Positions 22,332 through 33,254 are shown, counted from the stretch's first letter. The stretch is DNA of 64,000 nucleotides from Edwardsiella piscicida (GCF_001896205.1 NZ_MPNU01000001.1:3631722-3695721), one strand, 5' to 3'. Numbers and translations: made by a program. Notes: generated by a model from the letters alone, not told the origin.

Positions 22332-24647
22332 ATGAAACAATTGACCATTGGGTTAATCGGTAACCCCAACTCAGGGAAAACCACGCTGTTCAACCAGCTG
22401 ACCGGTGCGCGCCAGCGCGTAGGCAACTGGGCCGGCGTCACCGTCGAACGTAAAGAGGGGCAGTTCGCGACGCCCCAGCATCAGGTCAAGCTGGTCGATC
22501 TGCCCGGCACCTATTCGCTGACCACTATCTCCGAGCAGACCTCGCTGGATGAACAGATCGCCTGTCACTACATCCTCAGCGGCGACGCGGACCTGATCGT
22601 CAACGTGGTGGATGCCGCGAACCTAGAGCGCAACCTTTACCTGACGCTCCAGCTACTGGAGCTGGGCATCCCCTGCATCGTCGCACTCAACATGCTGGAT
22701 ATCGCCCGTAGCCAGCAGATTGAGATCGACATCGACGCCCTCTCCAAGCGCCTGGGTTGCCCGGTAATCCCGATGGTCTCTACCCGCAGCGAAGGGATCT
22801 GCGCCCTGAAGCGAGCCATCGACATGCCGCCGGTCTGTGCGGTGGAGGCGCTGGTTGATTATCCCCCGCTGCTGCTGAGCCAGGTCGATCGCCTATCGCA
22901 GGTAATGCCCGACTCCCTGACCATGCAGCAGCGCCGCTGGATTGCCCTGCAGCTGCTGGAGGGTGATATCTACAGCTCTTCGCGGGCCAGCAACGCGCTG
23001 GCGTTGCTACCGGAGGTGCGCGATACCCTACAGCGTACCCTGAACGAAGATCCTGCGCTGATCATCGCCAACGCCCGCTACCAAAGCATCACCGACATCT
23101 GCGATGCCGTCAGCAATAGCCAGCAGGCGCAGCCCAACCGCCTGACGGAAAAGCTCGACCGGGTGATCCTAAACCGCTGGCTGGGGATCCCCATCTTCCT
23201 GCTGGTGATGTACCTGATGTTCCTGCTGGCCATCAACATCGGCGGCGCGCTGCAGCCGCTGTTTGACATTGGCTCCGCCACCCTGTTTATTCAGGGGATC
23301 CAGTGGCTGGGGGCAACCCTGAACTTCCCCGACTGGCTGACCATTTTCCTGGCCCAAGGGGTCGGCGGCGGGATCAATACCGTACTGCCGCTGGTGCCGC
23401 AGATCGGCATGATGTACCTGTTCCTCTCCTTCCTGGAGGACTCTGGCTACATGGCCCGCGCGGCGTTCGTCGTTGACCGGATGATGCAGGCGCTGGGGCT
23501 GCCCGGGAAATCCTTTGTCCCGCTGATCGTCGGATTCGGCTGTAACGTGCCCTCCGTGATGGGAGCCCGAACCCTGGATGCACCGCGTGAGCGGTTGATC
23601 ACCGTACTGATGGCGCCCTTTATGTCCTGCGGCGCACGACTGGCCATCTTTGCCGTCTTCTCCGCCGCTTTCTTTGGTCAGAACGGCGCATTCGTCGTGT
23701 TCTCGCTGTACCTGCTGGGTATCGTGATGGCCATTCTGACCGGGCTGATGCTGAAGCATACCCTGATGCGCGGCGAGTCCTCGCCGTTCGTGATGGAGAT
23801 GCCGGTCTACCACGTGCCGCATCTCAAAAGCCTGCTGCTGCAGACCTGGCAGCGTCTGAAGGGATTTGTGATCCGCGCCGGACGCGTGATCATCATCGTC
23901 AGTATCTTTATCGGCGCGCTGAACAGCTTCTCCTTCAGCGGTAAGCCGGTCAGCGATCTCAACGACTCCGCGCTGGCCACGACCAGTAAGGTGTTAACGC
24001 CGCTGCTGCAGCCGATTGGCGTGAAAGAGGATAACTGGCAGGCCACCGTCGGTCTGGTGACCGGTGCCATGGCCAAAGAGGTGGTCGTCGGCACCCTGAA
24101 CACCCTGTATACCGCCGAGCATATCAATGAAGAGACGTTCGATCCGCAGAGCTATAGCCTGGCCGGCGGCCTGAAAGAGGCGCTGGATGAGACGTGGCAA
24201 GGGCTGAAGGATACCTTCAGTATCAGCGTTCTCTCCAACCCCATCGAAGCCAGCAAGGGCGACGGTGAAATGGGCAACGGTTCCATGGGGGTCATGAGCA
24301 GCAAATTTGGCAGCGCCAGCGCCGCCTATGCCTACCTGATCTTCGTGCTGCTGTACGTCCCCTGCGTATCGGTCATGGGCGCTATCGCCCGTGAAAGCAG
24401 CCGCGGCTGGATGCTGTTCTCCATCGGCTGGGGGCTGAACGTAGCCTATTCGCTGGCGACCCTGTACTACCAGGCGGTCAACTTCAGCGCCCATCCGGAC
24501 TACAGCCTGATCGCCATCAGCGTCGTCATACTGTTTAACCTGGCGCTGCTGATCGTTCTGCGCCGCTCTCGCGAGCGAGTCACCGTGCGCATGAGCAACG
24601 CCGCCAGCGCCAGCTGCTGCTGCAATAATAGCGGCAGCTGCCACTGA
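22332..24647 (+). CDS. feoB: Fe(II) transporter FeoB
   Basis: Inner-membrane ferrous iron permease with an N-terminal GTPase. G1 GNPNSGKTT is at residues 10-18, G3 DLPG at 56-59, G4 NMLD at 120-123. The membrane domain starts near residue 280 and contains the Gate motifs (GFGCNVPSVMGAR and VPCVSVMGAI with conserved Cys). The C-terminus ends in a Cys-rich tail (SASCCCNNSGSC). 771 aa, standard length. Sits between feoA and feoC. Confidence 0.97.
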   Translation: MKQLTIGLIGNPNSGKTTLFNQLTGARQRVGNWAGVTVERKEGQFATPQHQVKLVDLPGTYSLTTISEQTSLDEQIACHYILSGDADLIVNVVDAANLERNLYLTLQLLELGIPCIVALNMLDIARSQQIEIDIDALSKRLGCPVIPMVSTRSEGICALKRAIDMPPVCAVEALVDYPPLLLSQVDRLSQVMPDSLTMQQRRWIALQLLEGDIYSSSRASNALALLPEVRDTLQRTLNEDPALIIANARYQSITDICDAVSNSQQAQPNRLTEKLDRVILNRWLGIPIFLLVMYLMFLLAINIGGALQPLFDIGSATLFIQGIQWLGATLNFPDWLTIFLAQGVGGGINTVLPLVPQIGMMYLFLSFLEDSGYMARAAFVVDRMMQALGLPGKSFVPLIVGFGCNVPSVMGARTLDAPRERLITVLMAPFMSCGARLAIFAVFSAAFFGQNGAFVVFSLYLLGIVMAILTGLMLKHTLMRGESSPFVMEMPVYHVPHLKSLLLQTWQRLKGFVIRAGRVIIIVSIFIGALNSFSFSGKPVSDLNDSALATTSKVLTPLLQPIGVKEDNWQATVGLVTGAMAKEVVVGTLNTLYTAEHINEETFDPQSYSLAGGLKEALDETWQGLKDTFSISVLSNPIEASKGDGEMGNGSMGVMSSKFGSASAAYAYLIFVLLYVPCVSVMGAIARESSRGWMLFSIGWGLNVAYSLATLYYQAVNFSAHPDYSLIAISVVILFNLALLIVLRRSRERVTVRMSNAASASCCCNNSGSCH

Positions 24648-24668
24648 TCACCCTAACGGAGCGCCATG

Positions 24669-24917
24669 ATGACCACCTTACTGCAAGTCCGGGATACCGT
24701 CGCGCTGCATGGACGCATTGAGCTACAGCGCCTGTGTCGTGAGGTCGGCGGTACGCCGGCCCTGGTACGCGCCATGCTGGAGCGTCTGGAGCACATGGGA
24801 TGTGTGGAAAAGGTCGATGATATGGATAGCGGGTGCCTGAGCGGCAGCTGTAAAGGCTGTCCCGAAGCGCAGAAAAAATGTGAAACCGTCGTCTACCGGA
24901 TACGCACGCTGCACTAA
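24669..24917 (+). CDS. feoC: FeoC, Fe-S winged-helix protein
   Basis: Small winged-helix protein of enteric feo operons; protects FeoB from FtsH proteolysis and can carry an iron-sulfur cluster. HTH region at about 18-60; the cysteine cluster CLSGSCKGCPEAQKKC (about 57-72) matches the family pattern. An ATG three bases upstream (24666) is an alternative start. About 82 aa. Last gene before a strong terminator. Confidence 0.92.
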   Translation: MTTLLQVRDTVALHGRIELQRLCREVGGTPALVRAMLERLEHMGCVEKVDDMDSGCLSGSCKGCPEAQKKCETVVYRIRTLH

Positions 24918-24950
24918 ACGCGCGCCGTAGCCATTGACGCCCCTCGACAG

Positions 24951-24978
24951 GCAGCCGCAGATGCGGCTGCTTTTTTTT
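24951..24978 (+). terminator. Terminator of feoABC
   Basis: Stem GCAGCCGC (24951-24958), loop AGAT, GCGGCTGC (24963-24970), then eight T. Confidence 0.95.
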
Positions 24979-24989
24979 GTCTCAGCCCA

Positions 24990-25766
24990 TTATGCCGACG
25001 CCTCGCCGGCAAAATCGCACAGCGCGGCGCAAAAGGGCGCAGGGTGGGAGATAAAGGGGGCGTGGGCAGCGCCGGGAATAATCAGCGAGCGGCCGCGCGG
25101 GCTGAGCGCATCCACCAGCGGCGCCACTCGGCGCGGAACCAGACCGTCCAGCGCACCATAGAGGCGCAGCCACGGCGGCGCCAGCGTCGCCAGCTGCGAG
25201 CGCAGATCGGTTTCGCGCAGCAGGGACAGCCCCCCGTTCAAGACCGCCGCCGACGGCATCGGCTGCGCCAGCACCACCGACTTCAGCGCGCGGGCATCCT
25301 GCCGGGCGCTGTCGGTCCCCAGCGTCTGCAGCGCCAGAAAACGCTCCACCGTACGCTGAAAATCATCGCGCAGCTGTGATTGAAAATGGTGCAGCACATC
25401 GCCGCGGATCCCCGGCCACGCCGTCTGTGCCGTGAAACAGGGCGAGGAGGCGACGGTGATTAAGCCGCTGACCCGCTGCGGGTGATGCAGGGCCGCCTGG
25501 GTGGCGACGAGTCCCCCCAGCGACCAACCCAGCCATAGCGCCCGCGCCGGCGCCTGCGCCAGCACCCGCTGCGTCATCTCCGCCAGCGAATAGGGCGTAT
25601 CGCCGCCGCTACGCCCATAGCCGGGCAGATCGACCAGGTGCAGGCGAAACTGCGCGGAGAGCAGGGGAACAATGCAACGCCACACTTCGGCATTCAGCCC
25701 CCAGCCGTGCAGCAGCACAAGATCGCGTTTACCCGCGCCGCAGGTATGCCAAAACAGCGCACTCAT
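24990..25766 (-). CDS. bioH: Pimeloyl-ACP methyl ester esterase BioH
   Basis: Alpha/beta hydrolase that frees pimeloyl-ACP from its methyl ester in biotin synthesis. The nucleophile elbow GWSLGG has Ser82, the same position as in E. coli; the acid lies in DGLVP and the His in GAAHAPFI near the C-terminus. 258 aa. It is divergent from gntX across 44 bases, as in E. coli. Confidence 0.95.
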   Translation of the reverse strand: MSALFWHTCGAGKRDLVLLHGWGLNAEVWRCIVPLLSAQFRLHLVDLPGYGRSGGDTPYSLAEMTQRVLAQAPARALWLGWSLGGLVATQAALHHPQRVSGLITVASSPCFTAQTAWPGIRGDVLHHFQSQLRDDFQRTVERFLALQTLGTDSARQDARALKSVVLAQPMPSAAVLNGGLSLLRETDLRSQLATLAPPWLRLYGALDGLVPRRVAPLVDALSPRGRSLIIPGAAHAPFISHPAPFCAALCDFAGEASA

Positions 25767-25810
25767 CGGTTATGGTCTCCTTTTACCTTAGACCTTTCAG
25801 GACGGAGCCT

Positions 25811-26491
25811 ATGGTATCACTTCACGGACGCTGCGCGATCTGCCGCCTCCCCCTGCGGGCGCCGGTCGGTATCTGTAGCGCCTGCCGTCGGGCGCTGCCC
25901 ATACCGCCCCCCTGCTGTCCCCGCTGCGGCCTGCCCAGCGCAGATACCCAGCGCCCCTGCGGCCGCTGCCTGCTGCGCCCGCCGCCCTGGCAGCGACTGA
26001 CGTTTGTCAGCGACTATCTGCCGCCGCTGGCGCCGCTGGTACAGCGCTTGAAATACCGCGCGGAGTGGCCGCTGGCCGTGCCGTTGGCCCGGCTGATGCT
26101 GCTGCACTACCTGCAGGATCGCCGCCGCGCGCCGCGGGCGCGCCCCGAGATCATCCTGCCGGTGCCGCTGCACCGCCTGCGCCACTGGCAGCGCGGCTAC
26201 AACCAGGCCGCCGAACTGGCCCGCTGGCTGGCGCGCTGGCTACAGGCCGAGTTCCGCCCCCAGTGGCTCTGGCGCACCCGGCGTACCCCACCCCAGCAGG
26301 GGCTCAGCGCAGCGCAGCGGCGGCGCAACCTGCGCGGCGCCTTCGCCGCGCACCGGGGGCTGGCCGGGCGACGGGTGCTGCTGGTCGACGATGTGATCAC
26401 CACCGGCAGCACCCTGAGCGAAATATCCCGCCTGCTGATCGCACAGGGTGTGATGTCGGTAGAGACGATCTGCCTGTGCCGCACCTTGTGA
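25811..26491 (+). CDS. gntX: DNA utilisation protein GntX (ComF family)
   Basis: ComF-like phosphoribosyltransferase-fold protein linked to use of exogenous DNA. I chose ATG 25811 (MVSLHGRCAICRLP, 226 aa); the open frame begins earlier at 25772 within the bioH promoter region. N-terminal CXXC pairs (CAIC, CSAC, CPRC, CGRC) suggest zinc binding. The PRTase motif VLLVDDVITTGST is near residue 195. Ends CLCRTL as in E. coli. Together with hofMNO this is a second DNA-uptake-related gene in the window. Confidence 0.92.
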   Translation: MVSLHGRCAICRLPLRAPVGICSACRRALPIPPPCCPRCGLPSADTQRPCGRCLLRPPPWQRLTFVSDYLPPLAPLVQRLKYRAEWPLAVPLARLMLLHYLQDRRRAPRARPEIILPVPLHRLRHWQRGYNQAAELARWLARWLQAEFRPQWLWRTRRTPPQQGLSAAQRRRNLRGAFAAHRGLAGRRVLLVDDVITTGSTLSEISRLLIAQGVMSVETICLCRTL

Positions 26492-26549
26492 GCATTTTAC
26501 GATCGGCGTATTATAACCGACCGGAGAAGTCAACTATTGAGCAGATGCC

Positions 26550-27125
26550 ATGATCCGTATTACCGAAGCAGCGCAAGAGCACTTTGCCAAATTGCTGGCA
26601 AACCAGGAGCCGGGTACCCAGATCCGCGTTTTTGTCATTAACCCCGGTACGCCCAACGCGGAGTGCGGCGTGTCCTACTGCCCGCCGGACGCCGTAGAAG
26701 CCAATGACCGTAAGCTGGACTTTGAGCAACTGAGCGCCTATGTCGACGAAATCAGCGCCCCGTTCCTTGAAGATGCCGAGATCGACTTTGTTACCGATCA
26801 GCTCGGCTCGCAGCTGACCCTCAAAGCCCCCAACGCCAAGATGCGCAAAGTCGCCGACGATGCGCCGCTGATCGAACGCGTGGAGTATATTCTGCAGTCG
26901 CAGATTAACCCCCAGCTAGCGGGCCACGGCGGTCGCGTCTCGCTGATGGAGATCACCGATGAAGGCTACGCCATCCTGCAGTTCGGCGGCGGTTGCAACG
27001 GCTGCTCCATGGTGGACTACACCCTGAAAGAGGGGATCGAGAAAGAGCTGCTGCAGCGCTTCCCAGAGCTGAAGGGCGTACGCGATCTGACCGAGCACCA
27101 GCGCGGCGACCACTCTTACTACTGA
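26550..27125 (+). CDS. nfuA: Fe-S biogenesis protein NfuA
   Basis: Fe-S cluster carrier used under oxidative stress and iron limitation. Degenerate A-type scaffold domain at the N-terminus and an Nfu domain at the C-terminus with Cys149 and Cys152 in [10 protein letters not shown] that bind a [4Fe-4S] cluster between two subunits. 191 aa, identical in length to E. coli. Follows gntX by 58 bases. Confidence 0.97.
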   Translation: MIRITEAAQEHFAKLLANQEPGTQIRVFVINPGTPNAECGVSYCPPDAVEANDRKLDFEQLSAYVDEISAPFLEDAEIDFVTDQLGSQLTLKAPNAKMRKVADDAPLIERVEYILQSQINPQLAGHGGRVSLMEITDEGYAILQFGGGCNGCSMVDYTLKEGIEKELLQRFPELKGVRDLTEHQRGDHSYY

Positions 27126-27169
27126 TATCCTCAGGCGGGCCGGATGCGACGGCCCCTATCGCGTGATCT

Positions 27170-27191
27170 GCCGCGCGACGCGCGGCTTTTT
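27170..27191. terminator. Terminator between nfuA and ulaR
   Basis: GCCGCG (27170-27175) pairs with CGCGGC (27181-27186), followed by five T; a GC-only stem between convergent genes. Confidence 0.75.
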
Positions 27192-27203
27192 GGCCTTTCC
27201 CGT

Positions 27204-27959
27204 TTACACTAGCTCAACCCGTACGCCGCACTCGCGCAGACGCGCGACCACCTCCGCCGGGGCATCCTGACCGGTGATCAGAATGTCTATCTGCCCCGCG
27301 CGCGCGAACAGCATGCCGGCCCGCTGCCCCACCTTGCTGCTGTCCACCAGCGCCACTAGCTTACCGGCGTACTTCAGCATCTTCTGCTCTGCCATCGCCG
27401 TCAGCATATCGGTCTTGTACAGCCCCTCGGGGGTCAGCCCCTTACCGCTGGTAAACATCCAGTGTCCGGCATACAGCGAGGCGTCGCCGTCCGCCGGCGC
27501 CAGCGTGATCGCCTGGGTGCGATTATACTGCCCCCCCATGATCACCACGCTATCGTGCTCTTGATCTATCAAGTAGTTAGCCAACGGCAAATAGTTGGTA
27601 ATCACCTGCACATCGCGTCCGCAAAGCTCCCGCCCCAGCAAAAACGCCGTCGAGCCGCAGTTGATCACCACGCTTTCCCCCGGCTGCACCAGCCGCGAGG
27701 CGGCGCGGGCAATGCGCACCTTTTCATCGTGATTCTGCGCCCGGTGGATATTCATCGGCGTCCAGGCCATACGATTGGGGCTCACGGCCTCCGCGCCGTT
27801 ACGCACCTTTTTCAGCTTACCGGCGTCATTCAGCTTATTGATATCGCGCCGCGCCGTCGCCGGCGATACCTGCAGGCTCGCGATCACCTGCTCAACGCTG
27901 ACAAAGCCATCCTGCTGCAGCATCTCCAGCAGGGTCTGATGTCGTTGTGATTCCGTCAT
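27204..27959 (-). CDS. ulaR: DeoR-family repressor of L-ascorbate genes UlaR
   Basis: Represses ulaG and ulaABCDEF in the absence of L-ascorbate-6-phosphate. N-terminal DeoR HTH (about 6-57, [12 protein letters not shown] recognition helix) and a C-terminal sugar-phosphate sensing domain with [14 protein letters not shown] and [10 protein letters not shown]. 251 aa, colinear with E. coli UlaR by eye. Next to ulaG on the same strand, with the operon it controls divergent, as in E. coli. Confidence 0.95.
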   Translation of the reverse strand: MTESQRHQTLLEMLQQDGFVSVEQVIASLQVSPATARRDINKLNDAGKLKKVRNGAEAVSPNRMAWTPMNIHRAQNHDEKVRIARAASRLVQPGESVVINCGSTAFLLGRELCGRDVQVITNYLPLANYLIDQEHDSVVIMGGQYNRTQAITLAPADGDASLYAGHWMFTSGKGLTPEGLYKTDMLTAMAEQKMLKYAGKLVALVDSSKVGQRAGMLFARAGQIDILITGQDAPAEVVARLRECGVRVELV

Positions 27960-28059
27960 GAAAATCCAGGCTCAGTGATGATTACAACATGAGTATATTT
28001 GAAAGCCGCGGGGAAACAAATCGGGCGGTATCCCTGCCGCAGATACCGCCGCCGCCCGG

Positions 28060-29123
28060 CTACAAAAAGGCCTTAAAGGGCAGGTCTGGCTCCTGGGTGA
28101 AGCAGTCGTCAAAGCCGCGCGGGTAGTGATACTCCAGCCGCCCCTGATCCTGTGGCCAGGTAAACTTACCGCCCACCTGCCAGATAAAGGGGGTGAAGTC
28201 GTAGCCCAGACGATCTTTCTTCATCTGCCACAGCACCCGGATCTCCTGCGGATCGGCCTGGAAGTTAGACCAGATATCATGATGAAACGGGATCACCACT
28301 TTGGCCTTCAGCGCCTCGGCCATCCGCAGGATATCGGCGCTGGTCATCTTGTCGGTGATCCCGCGCGGATTCTCGCCATAGGAGCCGAGCGCCACGTCGA
28401 TGCGATGATCGTTGCCGTGCTTGGCGTAATAGTTGGAGTAGTGGGAGTCGCCGCTGTGGTACAGCGAACCCGCGGGCGTCTTAAACAGGTAGTTAACCGC
28501 CCGCAGATCCATACCGTCGGGCAGCGTACCCTGCGCCCGCTCCGATGGCGGCAGCGTGATCAGCGCGGTGCGATCGAAGGCGTCCAGCGCCACGATCTCC
28601 GTATCTTTGATCCGGATCGTATCGCCGGGGACCACCACCCGGCAGCGATCGCGCGGCACACCCCACGATACCCACAGATCGACGCAGCGCTGCGGGCCGA
28701 TGAAGGGGACGTCCGGTGCCGCATTGCGCAGCACCGCGGCCGCCACATTGATATCGATATGATCATTATGGTCGTGGGTCGCCAGCACCGCATCGATCTC
28801 GCGGATGGCAAAAGGATCGAGCACAAAGGGCGAGGTGCGCAGATTGGGCTGCAGCTTCTGCACCCCGGCCATCCGCTGCATCTGATGCCCCGTCGCCATC
28901 CACGGATTGGCATGGCTGCGCTTACCGGTTCCGCACCAAAAATCGATGCACAGATTCGCCCCCCCTCCGACTTCAGCCAGATCCCGGTACAGCCCAGCCA
29001 CCACATCGCAAAGCTACCGGGATCCACCGTCGCCTGCTCTATCTCCTCGTTCAGCCAGGTCCCCCACTCCGGAAACGTGTTCAGGATCCAGGACTCGCGG
29101 GTAATGTCATCAAGTTTACTCAT
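28060..29123 (-). pseudogene. ulaG: ulaG, L-ascorbate-6-phosphate lactonase, frameshifted in a G7 tract
   Basis: UlaG is a metallo-beta-lactamase-fold lactonase that opens L-ascorbate-6-phosphate, the first cytoplasmic step after uptake. The N-terminal part ([14 protein letters not shown]... to KSEGG, 55 aa from ATG 29123) and the rest ([13 protein letters not shown]... to LPFKAFL) lie in different frames, joined at a run of seven G on the coding strand (28959-28965). One more G would restore a continuous 354-aa protein, the E. coli length. The metal motif THDHNDHID is intact in the second part. It may be a sequencing error, a real inactivating change, or -1 slippage on G GGG GGG. Confidence 0.9.
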
Positions 29124-29502
29124 CGTCGGCCTCCTATCGGCTCGCCAGTGCAGCGCATAAAATCAATATCAATCATATTTAGATCAATTTTGATTGCAAT
29201 AGCGCGGTGAGCTGAGCGCAGGAGATGCGCGCCGCAATAGCCCCTTCCCCTGCGCTGCGGCGCCATGACCACAAACATGCAAATAAATATTTATAATCAT
29301 AGAGATAAAAATGTGGCGGCGTACGGTGCGGCTAAAGGAACGCCCGTCCACGGGGCGATCGACAAGTTGAGATCATAATCACAAATGATCATTTTTAATC
29401 TTTAAGTGATTTTTAACGATTGCTAGAGTGGTCGAATTATACACAGCCCTGAGCGCATCTCCCCCGATCCGCGCTCAGGATCCACGCCGAACGGAGAACG
29501 CT
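29124..29502. promoter_or_regulatory. Divergent ulaG/ulaA control region
   Basis: About 380 bases, AT-rich, between divergent ulaG and ulaA. It carries a strong CRP site (listed separately) and AT-rich repeats (29160-29200 and 29380-29420) where UlaR operators would be expected by analogy with E. coli. No gene is supported here. Confidence 0.7.
29365..29386. promoter_or_regulatory. CRP binding site in the ula control region
   Basis: TGAGA (29368-29372), six bases, TCACA (29379-29383): one mismatch to TGTGA-N6-TCACA. Fits the known cAMP-CRP control of ula genes; crp itself is 7 kb away in this window. Confidence 0.8.
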
Positions 29503-30900
29503 ATGGACATTCTGTACCGTGCCTTTCTGATTTTTTTCAATCAGGTGATGACCAACGCCCCCCTGCTGCTGGGGATTGTCACCTGTCTCGGCTACCTGCT
29601 GCTGCGTAAACCGGCGACGGTGATCATCAAAGGCACCATCAAAACCATCATCGGCTTTATGCTGCTGCAGGCGGGCTCCGGCATCCTGACCTCAACCTTC
29701 AAACCGGTGGTAGCCAAGATGTCCGAGGTCTATCACATCAACGGAGCCATTTCAGATACCTACGCCTCGATGATGGCCACCATCGAGCGCATGGGTGACG
29801 CCTACAGCTGGGTAGGCTATACCGTGCTGCTAGCGCTGGCGCTGAACATTCTCTACGTCCTGCTGCGCCGCCTCACCGGCATCCGCACCATCATGCTGAC
29901 CGGCCACATCATGTTTCAGCAAGCCGGGCTTATCGCCGTGGTGTTCTATATCTTCGGCTATCCCATGTGGACCACGATCCTGTGCAGCGCGCTGCTGGTC
30001 TCACTCTACTGGGGCATCACCGCCAACATGATGTATCGCCCCACCCAGGAGGTCACCGACGGCTGCGGCTTCTCCATTGGCCATCAGCAGCAGTTTGCCT
30101 CCTGGCTGGCCTATCGGCTGGCCCCCTATCTGGGGCGCAGGGAGGAGAGCGTTGAAGACCTCAAGCTGCCCGGCTGGCTGAATATCTTCCACGACAATAT
30201 CGTCTCGACCGCGATCGTGATGACCCTGTTCTTCGGGCTGATCCTCTGCTCTTTCGGGCTGGACACCGTCCAGGTGATGGCGGGGAAAACCCACTGGAGC
30301 ATTTACATCCTGCAGACCGGTTTTCAGTTCGCCGTCGCAATCTTCATCATCGTCCAGGGGGTGCGCATGTTCGTCGCGGAGCTGTCAGAGGCCTTCACCG
30401 GCATCTCTCAGCGCCTGATCCCCGGCGCCGTGCTGGCCATCGACTGCGCGGCCATCTACAGCTTTGCCCCCAACGCCGTCGTGTGGGGGTTTATCTGGGG
30501 CACCATCGGGCAGCTGATCGCCATCGGCATCCTGATCCTGCTGGGGTCACCTATCCTGATCATCCCCGGCTTTATCCCCATGTTCTTCTCCAACGCGACG
30601 ATCGGCGTCTTTGCCAACCACTTCGGCGGCTGGCGAGCGGCCATCAAGATTTGTCTGGTCATGGGGATGATTGAAATCTTCGGCTGCGTCTGGGCCGTCA
30701 AGCTTACCGGGCTCAGCGCCTGGATGGGGATGGCCGACTGGTCCATCCTGGCCCCGCCGATGATCCAGGGGCTGACGCTGGGACTGTGGTTCATGGGCGT
30801 TCTGCTGCTGATCGCCCTGGCCTACATGCTGGTTGCCGGGCGCAGCCTGCGCGCGGAAGAGGCGGCGCAGGCCGATCAGGCGCGCGGCGCAACACTCTAA
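29503..30900 (+). CDS. ulaA: L-ascorbate PTS permease EIIC (UlaA)
   Basis: Membrane subunit of the ascorbate phosphotransferase system, importing and phosphorylating L-ascorbate. I place the start at ATG 29503 ([15 protein letters not shown], 465 aa, matching E. coli); the frame upstream to 29428 has no homology I recognise. Eleven or so hydrophobic helices; the substrate loop [15 protein letters not shown] is conserved. First gene of ulaABCDEF. Confidence 0.96.
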   Translation: MDILYRAFLIFFNQVMTNAPLLLGIVTCLGYLLLRKPATVIIKGTIKTIIGFMLLQAGSGILTSTFKPVVAKMSEVYHINGAISDTYASMMATIERMGDAYSWVGYTVLLALALNILYVLLRRLTGIRTIMLTGHIMFQQAGLIAVVFYIFGYPMWTTILCSALLVSLYWGITANMMYRPTQEVTDGCGFSIGHQQQFASWLAYRLAPYLGRREESVEDLKLPGWLNIFHDNIVSTAIVMTLFFGLILCSFGLDTVQVMAGKTHWSIYILQTGFQFAVAIFIIVQGVRMFVAELSEAFTGISQRLIPGAVLAIDCAAIYSFAPNAVVWGFIWGTIGQLIAIGILILLGSPILIIPGFIPMFFSNATIGVFANHFGGWRAAIKICLVMGMIEIFGCVWAVKLTGLSAWMGMADWSILAPPMIQGLTLGLWFMGVLLLIALAYMLVAGRSLRAEEAAQADQARGATL

Positions 30901-30917
30901 CTCCATGGAGAAACATC

Positions 30918-31223
30918 ATGACAGTACGCATTCTCGCCGTCTGCGGTAACGGCCAAGGCAGTTCAATGATCATGAAGATGAAGGTGGATCAGTTTCTAAC
31001 CCAGCAGGGCGTTGACCACAGCGTCAACAGCTGCGCGGTCGGCGAGTATAAATCGGAGCTGAGCGGCGTAGATATCATCATTGCATCCACCCACGTCGCC
31101 GGCGAGATCAGCGTCAGCGGCAATAAATACGTGGTCGGGGTACGCAATATGCTGTCGGCGGAAGAGTTCGGCCCCAGGCTGATGGAGGTCATCCGCGCCC
31201 ACTTTCCCCAGGACCTCAGCTAA
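30918..31223 (+). CDS. ulaB: Ascorbate PTS EIIB (UlaB)
   Basis: Cytoplasmic phosphocarrier that passes phosphate from UlaC to ascorbate at UlaA. The phosphorylated Cys9 is in [11 protein letters not shown], the EIIB P-loop. Start ATG 30918 (MTVRILAV, 101 aa) preceded by GGAG; 17 bases after ulaA. Confidence 0.96.
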   Translation: MTVRILAVCGNGQGSSMIMKMKVDQFLTQQGVDHSVNSCAVGEYKSELSGVDIIIASTHVAGEISVSGNKYVVGVRNMLSAEEFGPRLMEVIRAHFPQDLS

Positions 31224-31232
31224 GGAGCCATG

Positions 31233-31718
31233 ATGAAACTGCGAGACTCGCTGGCGGAAAACCACAGCATTCGCCTACAGGCCGAGGCGGCGGACTGGCC
31301 TGCGGCCGTCAGGATCGGCGTAGATCTCCTGGTCGACGCCGGCGTCGTGGAGCCACGCTACTACCGGGCCATCCTGGATAGCGTTGCGCGCTTTGGCCCC
31401 TACTTTGTGCTGGCGCCGGGGCTGGCCATGCCGCACGGGCGCCCGGAAGAGGGGGTGATCAAGACCGGCTTTGCGCTGGTCACCCTGCGGACGCCGGTCA
31501 CGTTCGGCCATGAGGATAACGACCCGGTGGACATTCTGATCACCCTGGCCGCCGTCGACGCCCACACCCATCAGGAGGTCGGCATCCGTCAGATCGTCGA
31601 TCTGTTCGAGGATGAGGCCAACTTTGCGCGTCTGCGCGCCTGCCGCACGCCAGCGCAGGTGCTCGCGCTCATCGATACGGCAACAACCCCATCGCATCCC
31701 CAAGGAGTCGCCTCATGA
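31233..31718 (+). CDS. ulaC: Ascorbate PTS EIIA (UlaC)
   Basis: Receives phosphate from HPr and gives it to UlaB; the active His is His68 in [12 protein letters not shown]. Two tandem ATGs occur (31230 and 31233); I prefer 31233 because it has AAGGAG at five-base spacing and gives [10 protein letters not shown] as in E. coli (161 aa). Its TGA overlaps the ulaD ATG. Confidence 0.95.
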   Translation: MKLRDSLAENHSIRLQAEAADWPAAVRIGVDLLVDAGVVEPRYYRAILDSVARFGPYFVLAPGLAMPHGRPEEGVIKTGFALVTLRTPVTFGHEDNDPVDILITLAAVDAHTHQEVGIRQIVDLFEDEANFARLRACRTPAQVLALIDTATTPSHPQGVAS

Positions 31719-32371
31719 CATCATCCCTACCTATGCTGCAAATCGCGCTGGATAACCCGACGCTGGAGGCGGCCTACCTCACCACCCGGCAGATCGCCGA
31801 GGCCGTCGATATCATCGAGGTCGGCACGATACTGTGCGTCGGCGAGGGCGTGCGCGCCATACGCGATCTCAAGGCGCTCTACCCCCACAAGATAATCCTG
31901 GCCGACGCCAAAATAGCCGACGCCGGTGCCATCCTGGCGCGCATGTGTTTTGAGGCCAACGCCGACTGGATCACCGTGATCTGCTGCGCCGACATCAACA
32001 CGGCCAAGGGCGCGCTGGCGGTCGCCCAGGCGTTCGACGGCGATCTGCAAATCGAGCTGACCGGCTACTGGACCTGGGAGCAGGCGCAGGCCTGGCGCCA
32101 AGCAGGTATCGGTCAGGTGGTCTACCACCGCAGCCGCGACGCACAGGCGGCGGGAGTGACCTGGGGGGCGGCGGATATCGACGCCATACGCCGTCTGAGC
32201 GACATGGGCTTTCGCGTCACGGTCACCGGCGGCCTCACCGTGGACGATCTGCCGCTGTTTCAGGGGATCCCGGTGCATGTTTTCATCGCCGGACGCAGCA
32301 TCCGCGAGGCCGACGATCCGCTGGCCGCCGCCCACCATTTCCAACAGCGTATCGCCCAGCTGTGGGGCTAA
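31715..32371 (+). CDS. ulaD: 3-keto-L-gulonate-6-phosphate decarboxylase
   Basis: Decarboxylates 3-keto-L-gulonate-6-phosphate to L-xylulose-5-phosphate. (Beta/alpha)8 barrel of the OMPDC suprafamily, with the Asp-x-Lys-x-x-Asp motif in [10 protein letters not shown] (about residues 64-73) and the phosphate-binding loops VTGGL and FIAGRSI. 218 aa. Four-base overlap with ulaC. Confidence 0.96.
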   Translation: MTSSLPMLQIALDNPTLEAAYLTTRQIAEAVDIIEVGTILCVGEGVRAIRDLKALYPHKIILADAKIADAGAILARMCFEANADWITVICCADINTAKGALAVAQAFDGDLQIELTGYWTWEQAQAWRQAGIGQVVYHRSRDAQAAGVTWGAADIDAIRRLSDMGFRVTVTGGLTVDDLPLFQGIPVHVFIAGRSIREADDPLAAAHHFQQRIAQLWG

Positions 32372-32381
32372 GGAGCGTGAC

Positions 32382-33254
32382 ATGCTGCATTCCACGGTGC
32401 CGCTGGGCATCTATGAAAAGGCGCTGCCCGCCGGCGAAGACTGGCCACGACGCCTGGCGCAGGCCGCGCAGCTCGGGTTCGACTTCGTCGAAATGTCTAT
32501 CGATGAAAGCGATCGCCGCCTGGCCCGACTGACCTGGTCGCGCCAGCAGCGTCTGGATCTGCTGGCGGCAATGGCGCACAGCGGCGTGCGTATTCCCTCC
32601 CTGTGCCTCAGCGCCCACCGCCGGTTTCCGCTGGGCAGCGAGGATCCGGCGGTCAGGCGTCAGGCGCTGCGGCTGCTGGCCCACGCGATTACCCTCGCCC
32701 AGGATCTGGGTATCCGGGTTATTCAGCTGGCGGGATACGACGTCTACTATCAGCAGGGCAATGCCCTGACCCGCCGACTGTTCCGCGAGGGGCTGAGCCA
32801 AGCCGTCACCATGGCCAGCCGGGCGCAGGTCACGCTGGCCATGGAAACCATGGACACGCCGCTGCTCAACTCCGTTAGCAAAGCGCTCGGCTACTGCCGC
32901 TATCTGCGCAGCCCCTGGTTCCAGGTCTACCCGGATATCGGCAACCTTTCGGCCTGGGATAATGACGTCGAGCTGGAGCTGGTGGCCGGCATCGACCGCA
33001 TCGTCGCCGTGCATGTCAAAGATACCCGGCCGGGCCAGTTTCGGGATGTGCCCTTCGGCAGCGGTGTGGTCGACTTTGAGACCTGCTTCCGCACGCTGGA
33101 TCGCCATGGCTACCGCGGTCCCTACCTGATCGAGATGTGGAGCGAAAGCGCCCCGGACCCGCTGCAGGCGGTGCGCGAGGCGCGTGAGTGGGTCATTGAA
33201 CGGATGCGACGCGCCGGACTGGCGGTGGCGCAGGAGGCCTCATGGAACGGCTGA
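32382..33254 (+). CDS. ulaE: L-xylulose-5-phosphate 3-epimerase (UlaE)
   Basis: Converts L-xylulose-5-phosphate to L-ribulose-5-phosphate. TIM-barrel epimerase with [16 protein letters not shown] and metal ligands in AMETMD, YPDIGNL and HVKDT; ends near LIEMWSE. I chose ATG 32382 ([15 protein letters not shown], 290 aa); the open frame upstream runs inside ulaD. GGAG eight bases upstream. Overlaps ulaF by 13 bases. Confidence 0.95.
   Translation: MLHSTVPLGIYEKALPAGEDWPRRLAQAAQLGFDFVEMSIDESDRRLARLTWSRQQRLDLLAAMAHSGVRIPSLCLSAHRRFPLGSEDPAVRRQALRLLAHAITLAQDLGIRVIQLAGYDVYYQQGNALTRRLFREGLSQAVTMASRAQVTLAMETMDTPLLNSVSKALGYCRYLRSPWFQVYPDIGNLSAWDNDVELELVAGIDRIVAVHVKDTRPGQFRDVPFGSGVVDFETCFRTLDRHGYRGPYLIEMWSESAPDPLQAVREAREWVIERMRRAGLAVAQEASWNG

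Noticed and set aside
28126..29160. 344-aa plus-strand open frame opposite ulaG
   Set aside because: Shadow of ulaG codons; composition (His/Arg/Gln-rich) is non-protein-like. The frameshifted ulaG explains the region.
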